NCBI GenBank assembly: GCA_905178155.1
Contig: CAJINV010000001.1
Location: forward strand, 548,637 to 612,636
Source: Amoebophrya sp. A120
Taxonomy: Eukaryota > Sar > Dinophyceae > Syndiniales > Amoebophryaceae
Reading direction: 5' to 3'
Length of the DNA stretch: 64,000 bases
The notes below the pieces were generated by a model, which worked only from the letters and a program-made list of their open reading frames with translations, did no database searches and had not been told where the DNA came from. The position numbers were made by a program, and so were the translations under genes. Positions 1-10,500 of the stretch are shown here, piece by piece. Positions within the stretch are counted from its first letter, which is position 1. Every line of letters begins with the position of its first letter.

Positions 1-340
1 GGTAAAAGTGCCGCGGCTGTGCGCGAAAGGATTGTAGCACGACGAAATGATAAAATTTTAGTTAGGAGGAGTTTAGATTTTTTACCAAACAGTTCTAACT
101 CTACTGGTCACAGCGGAGCTAGTACTCGAAAAATTCAAATGAAATCATTATCACGACATAGTATATGCATTGCAAAAGTATCGTACTAGTATAAAATGCA
201 TTACAAATTTTCCCAAGAAAAAAATTCAATTTGTCATGCTATTTCAGGTAGAAAGTTGGATTTGTCATGCATATCTGCAATTAGTACGAGTACGATACTT
301 TTGCACAGGATATAGTAGCCTTCATAGCTATTTATCATAA
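1..340 (+). CDS. 3' end of an unidentified gene (5' part lies outside the window)
   Basis: An open frame enters from the left edge and runs to about 163, is interrupted by a short inverted-repeat element (164-312), and resumes for eight codons to TAA at 338-340. Removing the element plus one TAGTA copy keeps the frame. The peptide is basic and serine-rich (for example RERIVARRNDKIL, then a Ser/Lys tail) with no domain I recognise. The main support is that every other such element in this window interrupts a coding exon. Base composition is more AT-rich than in neighbouring genes, so a chance open frame is possible. This is the only plus-strand gene left of 47 kb and would be convergent with the next gene. 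Confidence 0.4.
164..312. mobile_element. Introner-like element, type F
   Basis: Ends TATGCATTGCAAAAGTATCG and an inverted counterpart reading CGATACTTTTGCACAGGATA. It is flanked by TAGTA at 159-163 and 313-317. At 149 bp it is the shortest element here. Its interior carries TTTGTCATGC motifs like the other types. Confidence 0.8.
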
Positions 341-971
341 GTAGAATGCCCCGCATAGAGTGCTGCCAGGAGCTCCGCATGGAAAGTATTCTGATGACAA
401 AGTGCGTTAGTGACCATTCATTACTGAGAAAACAAATGAGGTTCTTGCGACGTACAGAAAGAGGACAGCTGTAGCATTAGTTGTTGCGCGGCACTGGTCC
501 TAGAGACGTACATTAGAAAATCACACACCGATGATAGGTATGGCTTTGTTTCATGATGATCCATAAGGCCGATACTAGCTTCGAACGGTAGTTTATGGTC
601 CATTTTGTTATTACCGTCAACTAGTGCTGCGTGGTGTTCCAGCCGTAAAACGACCTCGGAAGATGATGATCGGACATCCGTGGACATTGCCACTTCTGAT
701 GTCGTGCCGCGGTGATTGCGTCTCACACAAACTCCGCAGCGTTTTACGTTTACCTCACAACTCTAGTACGTCTAAACCTTGATAGTATTGTTCCAAACCT
801 TAGCTAGAACGCTCTGCGTAATAAGTATTCTTTTCTTCTGACCCTCGAATCCCCTTATCACAGTGATTCGCTGTTGAATCTGTATTAAAACTAGAGCAGC
901 TGTAGAGTTCAGTTGCGTCAACGATGAATATTTCTAAATTCTTTACTTGTTTGCGTAATGTTTCTTTTAGT
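341..971. other. Intergenic, no supported gene
   Basis: This region separates the convergent partial gene from the pseudophosphatase gene. A 101-codon minus-strand frame (421-726) has no recognisable domain and no neighbouring exon that joins it, so I do not call it. Confidence 0.5.
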
Positions 972-3900
972 TTACCAACATGATCTTATTTCGCGATCCA
1001 CCCGGAGCAGCGGTCCGTAGACTATCAAGTGCAAAAATGTCTGGGTCTGGACGAAACTTGTGATGCAAGGAGTGGAATAGTGCGCACACTGTAATGCGCT
1101 GTCAAGCATGACAAGTTTTTCCGTGGTTCTGAGTTGCGTACTCTGCATGAGAAACTGCGTTTTTGCATGACAGGCAAGAGGAGCTCTTTGCGGTGACGCA
1201 ACACAGAGTTCAGAGTGATGCCAGACTAGCATGACAAATCTCGCAACTTCCCAGACCCAGACACTTTTGCAGTTGATATAGACTTACATCCGCCAACGCG
1301 GCCGACTTGGACTGGGTGCCCGATTGAAGGCCGGCGTGGGACTATCCCAGAAAAAAACTGTGTTACTGTAAGTCTTTTGGGAAAACAGCATCACAAGTTT
1401 GTCTGCCATGACAGGACAAACTTGTTATGCGCAGATAGAAAGGGAAAACACACAGGAGCGAGCCGATCATGCATGTCGAGCATGACAAGTGCAAACTGTT
1501 TGGCATTTTCTGCATCACAGATTTACACTTACACAGTTTTTTTCTTGCATAGGGACTGGGGGCGCGCCGCATGTGAGACGACAGGGACTTCGTCGTGCGG
1601 AACGTCATGGCATTGTATCAAATGCAAAAGTGTCTGGGTCTGGAAGAATGCATGTTTGTCATGCTTGTCTGGGATGACTCTTAAATCTGTCATGCACTTC
1701 ACCCAAGAGCCCAATTGTTCTGTCATGCAGAAACGCACTTTGTCATGCAGAATAGGCAACACCTAGAAGCTCAGAAAGTTGTCTTGCTGAGCCAGCACTT
1801 GTGGCCTGCTCCTGATACGCTACTCGGCATCACAAGTTTCCAGACCCAGCGCTTTTGTATTTGGTACATTGGACGCAGTAACCACATTACGCGAGGGCGA
1901 CGCAGGGCGCCCCGGCGAACCCGGTCGGCGCAGCAGGGGGCTATTTGGCCGCGAACCGTACTGCGGCCCCGTGGCAGCCGCAAACACCCCGCCTGGAGTC
2001 ACACCTGAAAAACAAAATTCATGGTAAAAAATTTGATCAAGAAGTCCTGCAGGAGCAGATGCTGTTTTTCTTTCAAGGCACACGGGAGAAAATTGACTCT
2101 GACGCAATTTTTAAAATTGTATCTATAGATACGTGTGCTCGGCGCGGTTGCGGGTCGCGTTGATTTTGTCCTTGAGTCAAAGAACATGTCCCTGCTTGCT
2201 TTCACCGGCCCCGCGTTTCTGAACGCGCTCATGCCCAGTCTGGTTGCGGAGGAAGAGACTGATGGTCCTGGTTTATTTCGTTTTTACTTCACTACAACTC
2301 CTGTGCTTTAGCTTTTCCATGAAACTCAAACTCGTGAAGATCTTCAAGTAGCATCAAACGTAAATAGTATTGTTCGAACATCTCCATCAAGACAATGCGT
2401 GCCATGTCAAAAAATGATCTGTACCTTTCATCGGTCCGGCGCTGCGCAAGGAGCCTAGTAGCCCGCCTAGGTTGGAGGAAGAGCCCAGCTCGCGACTGGT
2501 CGTCGTGCGCGCGGCGGGGCCCATATCATGGTAGTTGCCGTGACGCTGCGGTGACCCATTCACGCGGGCATCGTAGGACGAAGAGCCTGTGTGAGGATGG
2601 AAGAAATTTTAGCATAATTCGAACTTTCATCTACTGCATATCTTGGAACTCGTTGTCCATCCCAAACAAAAATATCTTCTTTACGTCCGCCGACGCTGCC
2701 GTCGCGGCGCTGATTGCGCAGCGGACTGTCTCCGCGCGCTTTCGTCATTGGATCGTACCGCTCTACCTTGGGCGACGCTTCCCGCCGTCTCGGATACCTG
2801 TTTGAATTTGTTGGTGTCCATCTTCTCATAGCACTGCTTACTATCCTTATTAACCCCGGACGCATAATCAAACATGCAGGTTCAAGAAATTATGCATGCC
2901 GCGATGATCTTCAAGCAGTCTGCTCTGCGAATGAGAACAAGCATGTTGACGTCTACTTCTATGTTCGTATATTACTGTGGCGTCGTGTAGTCCTTTTCCG
3001 GCGGAGTGCCCATCCTGGTAGCTCTGGCCATGTTCATCCAGACGCCTTGCTGTTCGTCTTTTTTTACCCGGCGCTCGGAGTCCTGGTCGCTGTCCAGCGA
3101 GACCGAGGGTCGCCGACTGTTGCTCTGTGAGCCCGAGGAGCTGTGCCGCTGGTTGGACTGTGAGCTGCTGTGCTTGGGCACCATGCTCCGGGGGGAGCCG
3201 GGTTCGTCTCGCGTGCTACTGGTGGTGCTCACCCGGTCATAGGCGTGCATACTGGAGGAGGACAGCGACACCTCCTGCATATTGCCGTGCATCGGAACTC
3301 CCGACGTACCCGCATGGCTGCCCGGGTACCCCGCGCCGGAAGTTGAACTCAACGGCGCGTAAGAGATCGGCGTGACCTTGTTGCCCGCCGAGGTGGTGCT
3401 GGTGCTGTGCGAGCTCCCGAATTGGTGTGTGGGCATGGGCGAGCTGTTTGCCAGCAGGTTCTGCGGCGCCGAGGGTGCGGACGTAATTATACTATTGCTC
3501 GTATTTGAATGCTGCCGCGGCGCCTGCTGCACCTCCGCGTGTCGCCATGTCAACGGTTTTCCGGAGCTGCTCGGCTCGGGCGGAGCCGGCTGCTCAACGG
3601 AAGAAACGGAAGATGGCACGCCGCTTGGTCCTATCGAGGAGTGAAGCTGCGTCGTTGTGCCGCCTGGAGTGGTCGTGTGTTGAATAAACATGCGAATTCA
3701 AAGAATCACTCCCGCGTGGTCGAGGTCGTACGAGCGGTGTGAAATTCACCACGTAGAAAAGAAACCAACGAAAAAAATCAATTCAGAAAATCGTCACGAC
3801 TTCTGCACGTCGCAAACAAAAAATGTACTAAATGACCGAAAAATAATAAATACCCGTATCCACACCACCGCTTGACGCGAAGCCCTGACTTGAGGCCATT

Positions 3901-6079
3901 TTCGACGGCGGGTCTGACACCCCGAGCTGTGGCGCAGCACTGCTTTCTGCGTGCAAGATGCCGCTGCCCGTGCTTGGTCCTCCTATCGACGATAGTACCG
4001 GCTCCACGGCAGCGACCGGCAATTTCGGGCGCGTAGAGCTGCTACTGGCACTTGTGCTCGTGATATTATTGCTCGTATTATGACTACTACTACCCATGGT
4101 CGTCGTGGCCTGCTGCGGTGCTACGCCTATCGCGTGGTCAACAGCTCCAGCGGAGGAAGAAGATGATGAGGCCCCCGCAGAAGTCGACGAACTTCCGCCT
4201 GAGAGTTTTGCTTTTATTATCGACTTGAGTATAAACTGTCCGTTCGGCCCCGTTTTGCAGTGCGGACGGTCGCCCCCCGGCGTTTTCTCGAGTTTGCCCT
4301 TATCATCATTCCCACTATCGGACCACTCCAGTCGCCGGTTGTGGGGGTTTTGAGAACCCGCTGTGCAGTTTTTGTTTTTGATTTTGTTTCCTCGTCGTGG
4401 GAAATTAATGACAAACCGGGGTCCACCTCAGTTCTACTTCGTGGTATCGCTTAATCCAGTTGAAAAAAACATCAAATATATAACAAAATTTTTCATCTGC
4501 CAATAATACGTTTATCCTCCTTTTTGCTGAGGTTTTCGATGTGGCTGTTCATGTAGGTATTCCTCAGTAGCAGCTCGTCCCCATCCAAACCCGAGTTCCC
4601 GGGCGTTTCTGTTTTAAGTTGTTCGGCTGTTAGATATGGCAAGAATCATCTACTCACGACATCCAAGTTCCAGGATAGCAGGCACACGAACCTCAAGGGC
4701 AACATCTGCAAAAAACCAAAAGAAAAAATTGTATAGGTGCACAACCATGCGTCGATCAAAAAACTTTTATACCACTCCAGTCCACAGTGAACTTTTTGTT
4801 GCTATTTGCAACGAGACGGCGCTCGTATTGCGACAGCTGCTGCAAAAATGCGGGCTTGAGACTGATGTCGGGCCGCCGAGAGGTCAGGAACTCCATGGTT
4901 TTTCGCAATCCCCAGCAGTACTTTCGCATCATGTAGCCGGCAAGGACCTGGAAGAAGGCGGGAACATCAGAAACATTAAACTAAAATGCTTTCTTCGACC
5001 CTGCACTGCATTTGTTTCGAGGAGTCTCTCAGAAGGCCTGCATATTATTAGAGCTTCAACCATATCTACTTACTTCGCAGCACGACGAGTTCGTTGTGTC
5101 AAGCTCAACAACTCAACACGGGGGGGGCTCAACGTGAAGATGAAGACCGAAGATGGTCCCAATAATAAATCATTATCATTCCCCCGCCTTTCTAGTACCA
5201 CGCAGCTCCTGCTCTGTCCCCGGACGGAGTGAATCAGCACGGATTCCGCGTTGCCCAGCGCTTCCTCAAGAAAGTGAAAGCATTCGTTGGCGACGACGTC
5301 CTTGTTGTCCAGAATAATCTGATTCTCGTTGTCCACCCAATAGTATGTGAGGTACACCACTCCGATGGACTCCCAGTGGTTCGGGACGTTGCGACCTCGT
5401 ATATGAGAAATAGAGATAGAAGAAGATAATTTTCACGATGACGATTAAATAATATTAATTGCGATAGTACACTGTAGTTTCGCTGTGCGCAGTGTCGCAG
5501 TTTTTATCGAAACAAAGGAATTTTTCAACATCATCCCCCGCCGAGGCAGTCGTGCTTGTGGTTGGGGTTGTGTCATAAGCATAACGTCCTTTTGCAATAA
5601 TAAATGCAACAAAAGAAATAAAAGTGACCATACCGCAGCAGTTGATGATGTGTGTGACTTTGTTTGCCACGACAAATTCCAGATCTTGCGCCGCTAGCTC
5701 ATCGCCGATGAAGACACCATCCTTGATCTTGACGGCCCCGAGGATCTCGTAGCCCCCCGCGGGGGCACCGGGTCCACCTGGGGGCTGCATGATGTTGAAA
5801 AGAGTCTACTTACTCTCGGTGTAGTTGTTCCGGCCAGAAGTCCACCTCTCCGTCAGTTCGCCCCGGCACACCACGTTGCGCGTAGTCAGCAAGGAGCTGC
5901 TGGTCGTGCTGCGAGGGAGCAACAGAAACGGAATTCCTCTGATGTTGGTGGCCAGAGGAGGGTCTGACCTCCAGGGTTCCACCCTGTTTCTAGCTGTGCA
6001 CCTGAAGTAGAAGAAACAGGCCCAGCATTTTGTGTCTGTGTGTAATTTCCTTGAATAAATAATCTTACAAAGTCAACAT
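972..6079 (-). CDS. Dual-specificity-phosphatase-like pseudophosphatase with a long Ser-rich tail
   Basis: The protein is about 970 aa. Exons (minus): 6069-6079, 5814-6001, 5634-5777, 5199-5395, 4818-4947, 4658-4705, 4498/4501-4626, 3854-4449, 2976-3663, 2625-2821, 2425-2586, 2133-2258, 1867-2004, 1552-1615, 1279-1342, 972-1022. Exons 3-7 give a DSP fold: THIINCCG, VPNHWE, YLTYYWVDN, then VLIHSVRGQSRS, RKTMEFLTSRRPDISLKP and DELLLRNTYMNS. In active DSPs the signature is HCxxGxxRS. Here Ser (codon 5226-5228) replaces the catalytic Cys, so it should bind phosphoproteins rather than dephosphorylate them. The tail of over 500 residues is Ser/Thr/Gly/Pro-rich and looks disordered. Introns include one of 31 nt, one with a GC or GA donor, and three introner elements near the 3' end. 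Joining across 2259-2424 (GT-AG, phase 1) is an inference; 972-2232 could instead be a separate small gene starting at an ATG at 2232. The 11-nt first exon is the least certain part. Confidence 0.72.
1023..1278. mobile_element. Introner-like element, type A
   Basis: Ends TATCAAGTGCAAAAATGTCT and its inverted copy AGACACTTTTGCAGTTGATA. Flanked by TAGAC on both sides. It separates the last two exons of the pseudophosphatase gene. Confidence 0.88.
1343..1551. mobile_element. Introner-like element, type B
   Basis: Inverted ends built on GAAAAAAACTGTGT and ACACAGTTTTTTTC. Flanked by GGGAC on both sides. It lies in the pseudophosphatase tail. Confidence 0.85.
1616..1866. mobile_element. Introner-like element, type A
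   Basis: Left end TATCAAATGCAAAAGTGTCT. The right end is slightly degraded (AGACCCAGCGCTTTTGTATT). Flanked by CATTG on both sides. It lies in the pseudophosphatase tail. Confidence 0.87.
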
Positions 6080-7598
6080 ATGAGAAGCTCGCGGACGAGT
6101 TGAATAATGTAATCAGTGCTGACTTCTGTCCGCGAAAATCTCACTTCTTTCCTCTTCGTCGCGCAAATCAATGCGACCCTAAGAAAGACGATTGCGTTCT
6201 TTCATCAAAGTAGACATGAGAAACAAATGATGACAGCACGATTGTACTTGCTCGACGTCCAAGCAAGCAAGGACGAGCCGTGCTGATTTTGACTCTAGAT
6301 ACCTACTTATCAGTTTTGATGTTCTTGTCCTCTTGGAAGTACAATTTTACCCTAGTCTTTATCCGAAAACACTGCTGACAAAAGGCGAACACCCAGCGCT
6401 GCGTTCCGAAAGAACGCAAGAAACAGAGCAACACTTCTTGTCCACTCCTTGCCAACAAGAACACGCCTTCTGCTCTTCCGTTGTCCGTGGGAGGGGGGTT
6501 TCGTACTTGCTACTGATAAAATAAGACTAAGTAATTACATACGCAGGAGGTTCTTCATCAAAAACCGACTCTCAGAGCTGCGCTGAGCTAAGCCCAAGTG
6601 ATAGCGCTTTGCAATAGAAATAATGAAACGAAAAACGACGACTCGTTCTAGCCGCCGAAGACAGCGACCGCATAAGCAACTCGAATAATACACCAGCAAC
6701 TCCAACTCCTCGACCTCTGTGCTGGTGCCAGATGAAAAGCCACGATTCTCTCTGCGACGAAAGCAAATTTTCCGTACACGATCGCTCTGCAGGCAGAAGC
6801 TAGGTAAGTCGACTATAATAGTTTTACGACTGAGTACTTGTTCCTGCTCGTCCTGAGAACAACATTGCTAGCGCTTAACTGATGTACTATGTGTGTCAGC
6901 ACACCGAAAAACTGCGGCATTGCGCTCCATGAGTGGTGCAGGAGCCTCTGTTTGAATAAAGTCACGACAAAGTAGACATCATGTCGGCAAAAAAAAGTTC
7001 CAAAAAGTGCGAAAAATCTGGAAGAACTTGGTTCATCTTCAAGTTCCAAACAGGTTACTGGGTCCCGAGTGCCAATGACAGAACAGTAATATACAATCAC
7101 ACGTCGACCCATACACATGCACTGCCCTAGTAGAAACACTCGTCCCGATATGCCCTTCAAAGCGAGGAGTCTCATGTTCCAACTTTTGTGATGCAAGTGC
7201 TAGTCACCTTCAACATCTCCTAAAAATCATATTGCCCTTCTTCATAAACAAACGCCAGAGAGGAGGAACGACGCCGCCTGCTCCTTTCTCCCTCTTAGCC
7301 TGCCTATACACCCATGTTCCGAATCTCCGATGCGGTGCCACTTCTCGCCTCGGGGTCATATCAGATGGAAAAGTTCATGTCGTCTATATTTTTCAAATCG
7401 TATGACTAATAGAACCCAAACAAATTTCCATATTGTAACTACTTCACTTCTATCATTTTTGCGGCATTTGGTCTGTGAATGTGTTTTAAACCAGCATCCG
7501 GTAATATGCGCCGTGTGCGGAGGGAGGGAGTCGTGTTGGAAGCAGACGAAGAAGTGCATCAACAGGCCCTAAATTCTTATCGCCCAGTTTGAAGATGA
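6080..7598. other. Intergenic, about 1.5 kb, no supported gene
   Basis: Only short unconnected frames occur, the longest being 127 codons on the minus strand (6813-7196). None has a domain or a joinable neighbour. This is the upstream side of the pseudophosphatase gene and the downstream side of the hydrolase gene. Confidence 0.5.
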
Positions 7599-10500
7599 TC
7601 ATGGCATCGCGAGTTTCCGCAGCGGTTCGTCGTGGAAGTTGGAGTGCAGATGCAGGTCCCCGAAACTGCGCAACTTTTTGGACAAAACCGCCATTTTCCG
7701 TGTGCTCGTCGTGGACTGCTTCCTGGCTGCCGCGCGCTCCGCCTGCTCCGTGAATATATTCTCCGTGCTGTGTTGCCGCAGGTGTTCGATACCATTGTTC
7801 TCCTCTTGGTCGCCTAAATTGAGGTCTTTCAGCCCGGAGGATAAAAAAGCTGTTGAATTCCGGTGGTGAACCGTGGACCGCCTTCTGGATCAAATGCAAA
7901 AATGTCTGGGTCTGGATGTCCTGTTGGAAGGCTAAGGGCAGGGCGTCCCATTCGTTTATAAACTTAAAACGGTAGCCACCTACCCAGCAAACTCTGAGCG
8001 GAATAAGCACGGGCAAAGCGATCTCTACCGAGAGACAGTCACAAGAGCTCCTGGGACGGCTGCGGGATGAGCTTTGTAGCCATCTGAGTTGTAGGGATAA
8101 CTTTGCCGGCAGACCCACCAGCGCTGAGGGATAAAAGAAAAGTAAAAAAGCGGTAAAGTCATCTACTATGGCACAGTCCGAAGTACGAAAAAACCCATCT
8201 TAAAAAAGTGAGGCGAGATGTAATGTAGTTGTCTTCATGGCGAGCAGCTGCAACAAGGCGAACTGTCGCAGCGGACAAATGCAAAAACGTCCGCGACCGA
8301 GCAGAGATGGAACCACCTACACCACCGACCAATACAGCATCAGATCATGCAAAAGGCCGGAACAAGCCCGAACAACCAAGGGCGGAGCAACTACATTACA
8401 AGCCCCAAGATGGGAAATAAACTATCTAACCCAAGCTACACTAAGTATAATTTACCTTAACTAACGCTACATACTAGCGCGCGTTTAAACCGATCCACTT
8501 CTGCCCGTACCGTCTTTAGCCTGACTTTCTCGACCACCCTAAGAAGTGGCCCGGATGTCATGCAGATTTTACATGACACATGACGTCTCTAATGCATAAC
8601 CTGGCATCACAAATTCTTAGCGGGCTTTCTCGTGCCTATCCCGCATGAGAAATACCCTCTCCATGTAGCACAAACTGGAGCCCTCTTGCTGGTCACGCAA
8701 TACAGATTTTTGTATAATGCAGAGACAGCATCACAAGTTGCAATCTTCCAGACCCAGACACTTTTGCATTTGATAGGTCTCCTAAATTGATGTCTTTCAA
8801 CCCGGAGGACAAAAAAGCTGTTGAATTCCGGTGGTGCACCGTGGACCGCCTTCTTATTACAGTGAAAAGTGCCCCCCACCCCCAAAGTTGCAAAAATTTG
8901 TGATGCGAGGTTTCCAAATGAAACCTTTTTGTCATGCATGAAAGGAATATGAATCTTTCTGATGCAGATTCTAGTGTTGTTTCGCATCGCTTGCATGACG
9001 AGCACCGCTCTTGCTGGGATCTTTTGCAATACAAATTTTTGCTATTCACAATCGGAAATCTGTGATGCTGATACATGCAAGAGGGCGAATGTTTCATTTG
9101 GAAAGGTTTGCAATACAAATGCTTTCAAGTTCGGGGGTGGGGGCATTTTTCATTGTAATACTTCTACTCTTCGAACCACTCTTGTTATTGTGATTCGCAC
9201 TGGACGAAGCGCCGGTCGTGCTGCCGTCTGGAAGCAGATTATTGGAATTTGCAGCGTGGTCAGAAACAACTCCGCTAGTAGTTCCTCTACTCTTCCTCTC
9301 GCTCGAACCAGTGACAGCTCCCTTTCGGCTCGAAGACCCCCGCCGGCGCTGCTCGCGCCGACCGGCTGCCCCGTCCTCGCCGTCGTCGCTCGAAATTCGT
9401 TGCAAAACGGCCGTTTCCTTGCTGCTGTTACTGGACATCCCCCGGTGCAGTTCCTGATGGGTCCAGGACCGCTGGCTGATGCGCTTCGGCAGCAGGTCCG
9501 GAATGTCGTCCTCGTTGTTCTCGTGCTCGTCCACTTGCGAAAACCGCCCGCCCTTCCGGATGAGGTAGTTGTGCCCGCCGGGGAAGGGGTCGTGAAGGAA
9601 AAAGTCCCGCGCGGACGTGGAATCCGTAAACTCGGAGCAGGCCGTGTCGGACTCCAGACTCGCGTTCGCAATCCGGTGCTCCAGAAAGTCCACCGCGTGC
9701 GCGTGCGCCTGCTGACTCAACTCGACGAAAGGGGTGAAGAACTGGAACACGTGGGGCATGTCCTCGTAGATGAGCAGCTGCACGTCGACTCCGTAGGCCC
9801 GCGCGCGCGACGCAAACTTCAGGTTCTGCTTCCGCAGCATCTCGCCGCCGCCGGTCTGAATCAGCATGGGCGGCAAATTCACCAAATCGCCATATAGCGG
9901 GGAGCACAGCGGGTGGCCGCGCTGCTTCGCGTCCGGGCAGTACATGCAGGCTGCGTACTCCAGCATGCACGGGTTGACATAGTCGCAGTCCGGAAACTTG
10001 TTGTTCAGCAGGATCTGCCGCCGTTCCTTGCGCTCCTTGCGCTTTTGCTTGTCCTCGACGTTGGCGTCGCACAGCTGCGTCGGATTCTGGCCACCTTCTT
10101 CGTTCTTCAACACGTGGATAAAGGCCGTGGTTTTGCTGGCCAAATTCTCGCTCGCGTCCGTGCTGCTGGTCACCTCGCCCTCCTCGTTTTCGAGCGACTG
10201 GTATTGTGAGGAAACATCCCCCCTCCCCATATTGAAAGCGCATCCTTCTGAAAATCTGTGATGCAGCTTTGTGGCCACAAATCCTGTTTGTCTTGCATGA
10301 AGGCAAATCCACAGAATCCGCCGCATTATACAGGCGGTTTGTGATGCTGTTGGGCCTACACCATCGACGTTTTTCATGCTAGGAGCCTACGCAAAAACCT
10401 CTCGGCTCAGGCTTGGCATATGCCTGCAGTCCTCTACTGCAACAGACATCTGATTTGTATACTGAAATCCAGCATCAGAAACTTCTTTTCGGTATGGGGA

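Noticed and set aside
421-726. 101-codon minus-strand open frame downstream of the pseudophosphatase
   Set aside because: No recognisable domain and no splice connection to the adjacent gene, whose stop lies at 972.
6813-7196. 127-codon minus-strand open frame
   Set aside because: Cys/Val/Phe-rich composition typical of non-coding frames, no domain, no neighbouring exon in phase, no element insertion.
8229-8464. Two overlapping plus-strand frames (63 and 75 codons) inside the long type A element
   Set aside because: Overlapping frames of similar length in low-complexity sequence. Neither resembles a transposase or any known protein.
9150-10312. Long open frames on the plus strand and in alternative minus frames across the hydrolase gene
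   Set aside because: They are shadows caused by GC-rich codons. Only one frame carries the hydrolase motifs and joins its exons in phase.
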